Below are positions 57,495 through 64,000 of a DNA stretch of 64,000 nucleotides, piece by piece. The number at the start of each line of letters is the position of its first letter. Position 1 is the stretch's first letter. Location of the stretch: the NCBI GenBank assembly GCA_036403815.1, contig DASWQH010000005.1, positions 135,089-199,088 on the forward strand, written 5' to 3'. Under the pieces are notes generated by a model. That model was not told the origin of the DNA and did not search any database. It was given only the letters and a program-made list of their open reading frames with translations. Made by a program: the position numbers and the translations under genes. The stretch comes from JACVRN01 sp036403815. GTDB taxonomy: Bacteria; Acidobacteriota; Blastocatellia; Pyrinomonadales; Pyrinomonadaceae.

Positions 57495-59342
57495 ATGCAG
57501 AGTCGTCGCTTCCGCTTAATCTTTGCCATTGTCGCGCTCATAGCCGTCATGGCATCTCCCGTTCCTATCTCGCGCGCGCAGCAGAGCGCTATTGATACTT
57601 ACGCCATTACAAACGCACGCATCGTGACCGTCTCCGGCCCCGTGATAGAGCGCGGCACAGTCGTCATACGCAACGGTCTTATTCAATCGGTCGGCGCAAG
57701 CTTGACGGCTCCAGCCGATGCGCGCGTGATTGACGGCACTGGATTGACAGTCTATCCCGGACTGATTGATGCCTACACAAGCCTTGGGATACAGCAGCAG
57801 GCCGCGCCGCCCGCGCAGAGACCCGTAGGAGCAGTAGGAGCGCCCGCCGTTACCTCTCCGACGCCTCCGCCGTTCTCTTCTCCGAATCCGACGCAGCCCG
57901 TCGGACTGCAACCAGAGATTCAGGCAGTAGATTTCATACGCCCCGGCGGCACTGAAATCGAAGCGGCCAGAAACGCAGGCATCACTGCGGCTCTGACAAG
58001 CCCGCGCGAAGGCATCTTTATGGGTCAGTCTGCGCTCGTCAATCTGTCTGGCATTACTACGACCGAGATGACTTTGCGCGCGCCCGTTGCCATGCACATA
58101 GGCTTTACGCCGTTGCGCTCAGGCGTCTACCCGTCATCGCTGCTGGGGGTCTTCTCTGCGCTCAGACAAATGCTCATAGACGCCGAGCGCCTACGCATGG
58201 CGAATCTCATTTATGAAAAGAGTCCGCGCGGGCGTCGGCGTCCCGAACAGGATCGCTCGCTCGTCGCGCTCTTTCCGGTGTTGACACGCGAGATGCCGGT
58301 CGTGATGTTCGCCAACACGGAGCGAGAGATTCGACGCGCCGTTGATCTGGCGGAAGAGTTCAACCTGCGACTCATCATCGCCGGAGGCGCTGAAAGCTGG
58401 AAAGTGACTGACCGCCTGCGCGAGCGCAGTGTGCCGGTGCTGCTTTCCCTGAACTTCCCCAGACGCACCACCATGCAGGTTGCTGAGGCAGACCCGGAAC
58501 CGCTACGCATCCTTCGGGCGCGCGTGGATGCGCCGAAGACGGCTGCGCGACTTCAACAGGCTGGCGTGCGCTTCGCCTTTCAATCCGGGTCAATGGCGAA
58601 CATGAATGATTTTCTCTCGAACGCCGCGAAGGCCGTAGAGCAGGGCTTGCCGCGTGATGAAGCGGTGCGCGCTCTGACCCTGAGGGCGGCGGAGATATTC
58701 GGCGTTGCAGACCGCCTTGGCACAATCGAGGCGGGCAAGATTGCCAATCTGACCGTCACGCGCGGCGACATCTTCGACCGCAACGCGCGCATCACTCACG
58801 TCTTCATTGACGGTCGCCCTGTGGATTTAAGACCCGCCACAGCCCCCGCCGCAGGCAGCGGTGCGAATGCTACGGGAGCGTGGACGCTCAACATCAATCT
58901 TGGCGAAGGCGATGTGGCCGCCACACTCAACATAGAACAGCAGGGCGGGCAGGTGAGCGGCTCAATTCAAGGCGCGCTCGGCTCCGCAGAGATAGCAGGC
59001 GCATCCGTCGGCGCTGGGGGAGACATACGCTTTACAGCGCCCCTCACCATCGGCGGCCAGACCACCGAAGCGACCTTCAGCGGCACGATTACAGGTAACG
59101 AGATGCGCGGCATAGTGCAGGTCGTAGGACGCTCGCCCGGCTCTTTCACAGGCACACGTCCGAACGCCCCACCCTCTTCAACGCCTCCCGCACGACCGCC
59201 GAATCAACCGCCTGCTCAAACTGAGCCGACTCCGCAGCCAAGCCCTACGGCCTGCATGATAATTGTAGGGGCAGGGCTTGTCCCTGCCCGTATCGTTCGT
59301 GAGAACGATAATCAACGTGCGAATTTATTCAATGTCATATAA
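57495..59342 (+). CDS. Secreted amidohydrolase-fold protein lacking the HxH metal motif
   Basis: About 615 residues from the ATG at 57495. Signal peptide (LIFAIVALIAVMASPVPISR AQ) then the amidohydrolase beta-sandwich and barrel start (YAITNARIVTVSGPVIERGT VVIRNG). Where active enzymes have GxIDxHxH this protein has GLIDAYTSLG, so the first two metal ligands are absent. The late IEAGKIANLTVTRGDIFD is preserved. After residue 440 a beta-rich domain is added (ATGAWTLNINLGEGDVAATL ... GSIQGALG), and the last 25 residues (VGAGLVPARIVREN...) are encoded by an intergenic palindrome that replaced the original end. Probably non-catalytic or altered. Confidence 0.8.
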   Translation: MQSRRFRLIFAIVALIAVMASPVPISRAQQSAIDTYAITNARIVTVSGPVIERGTVVIRNGLIQSVGASLTAPADARVIDGTGLTVYPGLIDAYTSLGIQQQAAPPAQRPVGAVGAPAVTSPTPPPFSSPNPTQPVGLQPEIQAVDFIRPGGTEIEAARNAGITAALTSPREGIFMGQSALVNLSGITTTEMTLRAPVAMHIGFTPLRSGVYPSSLLGVFSALRQMLIDAERLRMANLIYEKSPRGRRRPEQDRSLVALFPVLTREMPVVMFANTEREIRRAVDLAEEFNLRLIIAGGAESWKVTDRLRERSVPVLLSLNFPRRTTMQVAEADPEPLRILRARVDAPKTAARLQQAGVRFAFQSGSMANMNDFLSNAAKAVEQGLPRDEAVRALTLRAAEIFGVADRLGTIEAGKIANLTVTRGDIFDRNARITHVFIDGRPVDLRPATAPAAGSGANATGAWTLNINLGEGDVAATLNIEQQGGQVSGSIQGALGSAEIAGASVGAGGDIRFTAPLTIGGQTTEATFSGTITGNEMRGIVQVVGRSPGSFTGTRPNAPPSSTPPARPPNQPPAQTEPTPQPSPTACMIIVGAGLVPARIVRENDNQRANLFNVI

Positions 59343-59398
59343 CGGCGTAACGGTTTCGCGCCTTGCGCGACGGGCAGAGGACTTGTCCCTCCCCCTAC
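59265..59398. repeat. GTAGGGGCAGGG palindromic element reading into the amidohydrolase 3' end
   Basis: GTAGGGGCAGGGCTTGTCCC (59265-59284, continuing TGCCC) is itself palindromic and faces an inverted relative at 59372-59398. Between them lies TATCGTTC/GAACGATA. The upstream ORF runs through the left arm and stops inside the element. Confidence 0.75.
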
Positions 59399-59426
59399 GG
59401 TTTCTAGTCACCGAGGAGAGCTCAAA

Positions 59427-60902
59427 GTGAGAATAATGAAAAGAACAATGGCCGTGCTTCTGGTGCTTTCATTCATGAGCGCAATGCCGCTCGTGAGCGC
59501 GCTGGCTCAGCGAAGTTCGCGAGGGCAGCAGCAGGGCAATGCTGCGGCTAACACAGCGGCAACAGAGACGCTCATACGCAACGCTACTATTCTGACCATC
59601 TCGCACGGCACGCTACAGAACTCGGACATTCTCATACGCAACGGCAAGATTGCGGCCATAGGCCAGAATCTAAAGGCATCACAAAATGCGCGCATCGTGG
59701 ACGCGACCGGCCAATTCGTCATGCCCGGCATCATTGACTGCCACTCGCACTCTATGATTGATGCCATCAACGAGAGCACCTATGCAGTGACCTCTATGGT
59801 TCGCATACGCGATGTGCTGAACCCTACGGACGTTGATCTTTATAGAGAGCTGGCGGGCGGCGTCACGACCTTGAATATCCTGCACGGCTCGGCCAACGCC
59901 ATCGGCGGGCAGAACACAGTAGTCAAAATCAAGTGGGGTCGCCCGGCAGAAGAGTTTATCTTCCCCAATGCTCCGCCCGGAATAAAGTTCGCTCTGGGCG
60001 AAAACCCCAAGCGCACGAACTTTGCCCCGCCTACCGGACAGCCGCGCCGCTATCCCGCTACGCGCATGGGTGTAGAAGAAGTGATACGCGATGCTTTCAC
60101 ACGCGCGCGGGATTACAAAAGTAGTTGGGACGAGTATCGCGCTGCGTTGCAACGTGGTGAAAAGAATCTTATCCCGCCGCGCCGCGACCTACAGCTTGAG
60201 CCGCTCGTGGAAGTTCTGGAAGGCAAGCGATTTGTTCACGCGCACAGCTACCGCGCAGACGAGATTCTGATGCTCATACAGATAGCGGACGAGTTCGGAT
60301 TCAAGATACGCACCTTCCAGCACGCGCTCGAAGCCTACAAGGTCGCGCGTGAGATTGCGCAACACGGCGCGGGCGCTTCCATCTTCATAGATAGCTGGGC
60401 ATACAAGATAGAAGCCTACGATGCGATTCCCTACACCGCCGCTATCTTAGTGCGCGCAGGCGTCAACACCTCCGTCAACTCCGACTCGAACGAGCGCGCT
60501 CGCCGTCTCAACATAGAAGCGGCCAAGGCCATGAAGTACGGCGACCTTTCCGAAGATGAAGCCTTAAAGCTAATCACCATGAATCCTGCGTGGCAGCTAG
60601 GCATAGATGCCCGCGTCGGCTCGATTGATGTCGGCAAGGATGCCGATATAGCTATCTGGAACGGCCACCCTTTCAGCGTCTACTCGCGCGTCGAGTCCGT
60701 CTTCATTGACGGCGAAATCTTCTTCGACCGCCAGCAAGACCTCGCGCGTCGTGCGGATTTAGAGCGCGAGCGCGCAAGTCTCGAACAGGCTGAGCCGAAT
60801 CGTGCGCCGTCTCAGGGCGGCACCTCCCCCGCTCTTCCTAGACCCAGACGCCCTGCCTACGGCCATGAAGACGACGAGCTGGACGGAGGTAACGACCAAT
60901 GA
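59427..60902 (+). CDS. Secreted amidohydrolase, metal site intact
   Basis: 491 residues, GTG start after GAGGAG. Signal peptide (TMAVLLVLSFMSAMPLVSAL AQ). The metal-binding motif GIIDCHSHSMID is intact, with additional His in FVHAHSYRADE and the catalytic Asp in SVNSDSNERA; LITMNPAWQLGIDARVGSID is the usual C-terminal return to the sandwich. Imidazolonepropionase/dihydroorotase-like family; substrate unknown but likely an exported lactam, peptide or heterocycle. Its ATGA end overlaps the start of the next amidohydrolase gene, so the two are co-translated. Confidence 0.87.
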   Translation: MRIMKRTMAVLLVLSFMSAMPLVSALAQRSSRGQQQGNAAANTAATETLIRNATILTISHGTLQNSDILIRNGKIAAIGQNLKASQNARIVDATGQFVMPGIIDCHSHSMIDAINESTYAVTSMVRIRDVLNPTDVDLYRELAGGVTTLNILHGSANAIGGQNTVVKIKWGRPAEEFIFPNAPPGIKFALGENPKRTNFAPPTGQPRRYPATRMGVEEVIRDAFTRARDYKSSWDEYRAALQRGEKNLIPPRRDLQLEPLVEVLEGKRFVHAHSYRADEILMLIQIADEFGFKIRTFQHALEAYKVAREIAQHGAGASIFIDSWAYKIEAYDAIPYTAAILVRAGVNTSVNSDSNERARRLNIEAAKAMKYGDLSEDEALKLITMNPAWQLGIDARVGSIDVGKDADIAIWNGHPFSVYSRVESVFIDGEIFFDRQQDLARRADLERERASLEQAEPNRAPSQGGTSPALPRPRRPAYGHEDDELDGGNDQ

Positions 60903-62311
60903 AAAGAGCTGCGCAAAGGAAGCTGAAAATCAGACACACAGAGACGCGGCGACGTAGCACGATTGTCATCTTCGCTTCTCTTGTTTGCTTCGCCGCTTCT
61001 ATGTCAGCCGTCCTGCATGCCGGAGCGCAGCAGCCCGCAAGCGTAACCATTCAGCAGGGCGTGACTAACCCTCCGGGTCTTTACGCGATTAGAAACGCGC
61101 GCATTGTGACCGTGAGCGGGACTGTGATTGAAACCGGCACCATCATTGTTCGTGATGGAAAGATTGAAGCGGTCGGGGCGAATGTAACAGTGCCTGCGGG
61201 CGCGCAGGAGATTGACGCGCGGGGCTTGAGCGTCTATCCGGGCATGATTGACTTGGGAACGTCGCTCGGCCTTGTTGAAATAGAGTCGGGCGCGCCCGGC
61301 ACTGTTGACCTCACGGAAATCGGAGACATGAACCCGAATGTGCAGGCTATCATCAGCGTCAACCCGCACAGCGCTCATGTCACGGTCACGCGTGCGAACG
61401 GCATAACTACTGTGTTGACTCTGCCGCGCGGCGGCATCATCTCAGGCCAGGCCGCCTTAATAAATCTGGACGGGACGACGCCACGCGAGATGGCCGTCAC
61501 GCCATCAGCCGCGCTCGTCATCACCTTCCCGCGCGCAAGCTCGTCGGGGCGTCGCGATTTTGCATCGACACCGGAAGCGGCAAGCAACCTTAACGAAGCC
61601 ATCACTACGCGCGACCGTCAGGTTGAGCAGTTGCGCAAGCTCATGCGAGACGCCGAAGCCTACGGCAAGGCGCAGGATGCTTACGCGCGCGACAAAACCC
61701 TGCCGCGTCCAGACCAGAATGTAGTGCTTGCTTCGCTTGTGCCCTTCGTGCGCGGCGAGCGTCCCGTCATCATGCGCGCCGACCGCGAAGTAGAGATACG
61801 CGCCGCCGTGCGCTTCGCAGACGAGCTGCGTATGCGTCCAATCATCCTCGGCGGCAACGATGCGTGGAAGGTCGCAGCGTTCCTGCGCGAGCGCAACGTC
61901 CCTGTGATTTTGACGGGCGTGCTAGACCTTCCCAATCGCGAAGACGATTACTACGACCAGCTCTACGGATGCGCCGCTCGCCTTCAACAAGCGGGCGTGC
62001 GCTTCTGTATCTCCACAGGCGACACGGGCGCACAGGTGCGCGACCTTCCCTATCACGCGGGGATGGCCGCAGCCTTCGGTCTCCCGCGCGACGAAGCTCT
62101 CAAAGCCGTCACGCTCTATCCGGCGCAGATCATCAACGCGGCAGACCGCTTAGGCTCAATCGAAGCGGGCAAGATTGCCAATCTAGTCATCACAGACGGC
62201 GACATCCTGGAAGCGCGCACGCGCATACGCTATCTCTTCATAGCAGGCCGCAATGTTCCGATTACTAATCGCCAGACGGAACTCTACGATCAATTCAAGA
62301 ACAGAAAATGA
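60899..62311 (+). CDS. Secreted amidohydrolase-fold protein lacking the HxH metal motif (second copy)
   Basis: 470 residues, overlapping the active amidohydrolase gene by 4 nt. After a long basic N-terminus and a signal segment (TIVIFASLVCFAASMSAVLH A) the barrel starts normally (YAIRNARIVTVSGTVIETGT), but the metal motif is GMIDLGTSLG instead of HxH. The C-terminal pattern (GLPRDEALKAVTLYPAQIIN, AGKIANLVITDGDI) is conserved and close to the 57495 gene. It probably partners the intact enzyme as a pseudoenzyme subunit, or binds rather than cleaves its ligand. Confidence 0.82.
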   Translation: MKRAAQRKLKIRHTETRRRSTIVIFASLVCFAASMSAVLHAGAQQPASVTIQQGVTNPPGLYAIRNARIVTVSGTVIETGTIIVRDGKIEAVGANVTVPAGAQEIDARGLSVYPGMIDLGTSLGLVEIESGAPGTVDLTEIGDMNPNVQAIISVNPHSAHVTVTRANGITTVLTLPRGGIISGQAALINLDGTTPREMAVTPSAALVITFPRASSSGRRDFASTPEAASNLNEAITTRDRQVEQLRKLMRDAEAYGKAQDAYARDKTLPRPDQNVVLASLVPFVRGERPVIMRADREVEIRAAVRFADELRMRPIILGGNDAWKVAAFLRERNVPVILTGVLDLPNREDDYYDQLYGCAARLQQAGVRFCISTGDTGAQVRDLPYHAGMAAAFGLPRDEALKAVTLYPAQIINAADRLGSIEAGKIANLVITDGDILEARTRIRYLFIAGRNVPITNRQTELYDQFKNRK

Positions 62312-62319
62312 AAGGAATC

Positions 62320-62841
62320 CTAGCCCGATCTCGTGGGGTTGGACATTTCGACCAGGAGTTGCACCGCGAAGTCTCCTTTGCGTAGTCTGCCGTCGTGAAC
62401 GGCGTTCACGACCACGTTGTATCTGTCGGACGGTTCGTTGAACTGCGACAACTCGCCCACGACCGACTGCAACTCCGACTTGGGATGCCAGAACCGGCGG
62501 CTTTTGACGCCACCAACCTTCGCCAGCAGTATCAGATCATGGAACTCAAGCTCCACTTCTTCGCTGAGAATTCGCAGAAGCAGCTTGCCTGAGAACGTGA
62601 AAGTCATTTTGGTCTCGACATCAGACTCCAAGAGTGCTCCGAGTTCTGCGTCCGTCGCCTGTAGGTCAACTATGACCCCTATATTCGCCGGACTCAGACC
62701 CAGAACCGACGCCAGCGGCGGCTGCCCTTCCTCCCGCAAAATAGTCTCGGCACTCGCCATGAATTGGGCTTTGAGTTGCCCGGTCATGGCAGGATTATTT
62801 ATCCCCCCCCTGAAGTTTTTAATCTTTTCTTTTAGCTCCAT
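62320..62841 (-). CDS. Hypothetical soluble protein (173 residues)
   Basis: A mixed alpha/beta protein with no signal peptide: MELKEKIKNFRGGINNPAMT at the start, a hydrophobic core segment FTFSGKLLLRILSEEVELEF HDLILLAKV, and a polar C-terminus. GGGAGG precedes the ATG. No family recognised. It converges on the third amidohydrolase gene with only 8 nt between stop codons. Confidence 0.55.
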   Translation of the reverse strand: MELKEKIKNFRGGINNPAMTGQLKAQFMASAETILREEGQPPLASVLGLSPANIGVIVDLQATDAELGALLESDVETKMTFTFSGKLLLRILSEEVELEFHDLILLAKVGGVKSRRFWHPKSELQSVVGELSQFNEPSDRYNVVVNAVHDGRLRKGDFAVQLLVEMSNPTRSG

Positions 62842-63350
62842 TCATCCTCCCAGGCTTTAGAGGCGAATGCGATTCTTCTCTCTGTCCTTATCCGGCACAC
62901 TGACGGTATCGTCACCACGGGCACTTATGACTTTGCCCTAGCTCACAGGCTTGTTGTTGTCTGGCGCTCTCGTCTGAGCAATCGCGCAGAGATAGAACAG
63001 AGCAGAAGAATCGCGAAAGATATAGATAAGCGTTTCAACAGTAACGCCTTTCCAAAAGGATGGTGCGAGAAATACCTTATATCTAAACTAGCTCTCCTTC
63101 TCAAGGTTATTCCGACCAGATGGTCTTCTCTCGCCCCGAATTTAATTTGCACCTAAGCATGATGCCTTTGTAGTAACCTAAGTGGTAATGTAGCTGTAAA
63201 AACTAGCTATTTGATGTATTAGACCGCCACTAGCGGTAAAAGGCGGCTCAGGGAGTGATTAGACTGCTGGCGGTAATTTACGGATAATTCGGGTATATTG
63301 CCACTACTGGCGGCCTAATTGTAGTTGGGCGTCTTTAGACGAGATTTCTT
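62842..63350. other. Low-GC spacer with attC-like inverted repeat and GTTGGGC
   Basis: No convincing gene (a 69-codon minus-strand ORF at 62943-63152 has no support). ATTAGACCGCCACTAGCGGT (63218-63237) is a near-complement of 63299-63319 (17 of 21 positions), and GGCCTAATTGTAGTTGGGC (63312-63330) looks like the 3' end of an integron attC site, with GTTGGGC fitting the GTTRRRY core. The matching left core was not found, so the site is partial or decayed. Confidence 0.45.
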
Positions 63351-63758
63351 ATGGAGCAAAGTACAAACGCATCTGATTCCGAATATCGGCAGCGTAAACG
63401 CAGAGTGCTTGTGGCGGCTGCTATTTTCTGTGCGTTACTTGCTCCTGTTACAGTCCTTTTTGATAAAGGCGGTGCACAATCTCGCCTCTTAGATTTCGTA
63501 ACTGTTATTGGTTTTGGCATATTGATTCTCAGCTGGTGCCATTACGACAGCCTCGAACGTGGTAAGCCTTTTGGTTCTGGCTTTCGGGTATTAGTTGTTC
63601 TCTTTGGTATCCTTGCACTTTTCGTTTATCTGCTAAAGTCGCGTGGTTTCAAGCAAGGGTTGCGCTCAAGTGGGATGGCCTTATTAGTTTTGCTCGGAAT
63701 GGTTCTAATCATGTTTGTGTCAGGAATGGTAACGGCTTTAGTATTCGGCATTGAATGA
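63351..63758 (+). CDS. Small membrane protein, probable integron cassette gene
   Basis: 135 residues with four hydrophobic helices (VLVAAAIFCALLAPVTVLF; FVTVIGFGILILSWC; VLVVLFGILALFVYLL; MALLVLLGMVLIMFVSGMVT) and a short charged N-terminus. The gene is lower in GC than its neighbours and begins 20 nt after a GTTRRRY sequence, with an attC-like site 7 nt after its stop: the compact layout of integron cassettes. No family recognised; many cassette genes are small and unknown. Confidence 0.65.
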   Translation: MEQSTNASDSEYRQRKRRVLVAAAIFCALLAPVTVLFDKGGAQSRLLDFVTVIGFGILILSWCHYDSLERGKPFGSGFRVLVVLFGILALFVYLLKSRGFKQGLRSSGMALLVLLGMVLIMFVSGMVTALVFGIE

Positions 63759-63765
63759 CACAGCC

Positions 63766-63840
63766 GCCCAACAACTCATTTAACCGGAGCGCGAATAGTA
63801 TTGCTTTCATGCGCGAGACTTGGCTTTATCGGCGTTGAAT
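63766..63840 (+). other. Integron attC-like recombination site
   Basis: The 75-bp segment begins GCCCAACAACTCATTTAACC (RYYYAAC core, then sequence like the consensus left arm) and ends TTGGCTTTATCGGCGTTGAA T, where GGCTTTATCGGC resembles the attC L box and GTTGAAT fits GTTRRRY. A central hairpin is weak. The placement 7 nt after a small low-GC gene is typical. No integrase gene is visible in the window. Confidence 0.55.
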
Positions 63841-63945
63841 GCGCGCCCGGTCAATTCGGGCGCTATGCGCTTGCCCTTTGCTGAGAAATCACTGTTGAAC
63901 TTAGCAGCATCCGGTATCGTAGTAGCCTTAAGGAGGTGAAAGAGA

Positions 63946-64000
63946 ATGTATTGCTCATCTTGCGGCGTGGCTGTCGCGCAGGGCTTAAGCTACTGTAATT
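63946..64000 (+). CDS. Zinc-ribbon protein, partial (runs off the right edge)
   Basis: A strong ribosome site (AAGGAGGTG) precedes ATG 63946; the visible start MYCSSCGVAVAQGLSYCN has the CxxC of a zinc ribbon and a third Cys, with the fourth expected beyond the window. Such N-terminal ribbons head many small membrane or regulatory proteins. Only 18 residues are available, so nothing more can be said. Confidence 0.65.
   Translation, partial: MYCSSCGVAVAQGLSYCN

Noticed and set aside
62943..63152. 69-codon minus-strand ORF in the low-GC spacer
   Set aside because: No ribosome site and no recognisable domain; one hydrophobic stretch alone is not enough support.

Overview
The window looks like chromosomal DNA of an acidobacterium, most probably class Blastocatellia. 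This is inferred from gene content (M1 peptidases, tandem secreted amidohydrolases, Asn/Thr-rich lipoproteins, PrsR-like regulators), moderately high GC, and very abundant intergenic fold-back repeats. No rRNA, intact tRNA or CRISPR array was found.

Layout. 1-9 kb: housekeeping and secreted genes on the minus strand (LON-domain protein, SbcD-like nuclease, phenylalanine hydroxylase phhA, an M1 peptidase/DUF6702/DUF4198 operon, a secreted EEP-fold nuclease). phhA is preceded by a promoter, a tiny leader peptide with six Tyr codons in seven, and a strong terminator, which together look like a tyrosine-sensing attenuator. 9.3-27.9 kb: a probable island bounded by 40-bp direct repeats and an integrase remnant. 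It holds one long minus-strand operon of giant soluble proteins (a DUF6603 protein, two large unknowns, four paralogous beta-domain proteins and a phage-tail-collar protein) and is the best candidate for an undescribed system. 28-33 kb: PrsK/PrsR-like signalling. 33-41 kb: metabolic and secreted hydrolase genes. 41.7-47.6 kb: a compact set (methyltransferase, GH3-type acyl-adenylase, enolase-superfamily enzyme, heme-oxygenase-like diiron enzyme, GntR regulator) that may be a small biosynthetic locus. 47.6-56 kb: esterase, Gly-rich basic protein, radical SAM protein, thyA-folA, peptidase E, peroxiredoxin and a YggX-like protein. 56-62.3 kb: two lipoproteins and three amidohydrolases, two of which lack the metal-binding HxH. 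62.3-64 kb: unknowns, including a low-GC membrane-protein gene flanked by integron attC-like sequence.

Intergenic structure is a theme of its own. Several different 7-nt words (GGGATGA, GTTTTCA, AGAGGTC, ACTCAGT, CACTCTG, GTGACAG) occur as short tandem arrays, mostly folded back as inverted repeats, and they repeatedly contain or abut the stop codon of the neighbouring gene. REP-like palindromes of other families (TCCCGTAGGGAC, GGTCAGTACCGCC, GTAGGGGCAGGG) are also present. All calls are by eye from sequence; no database search or structure computation was run.
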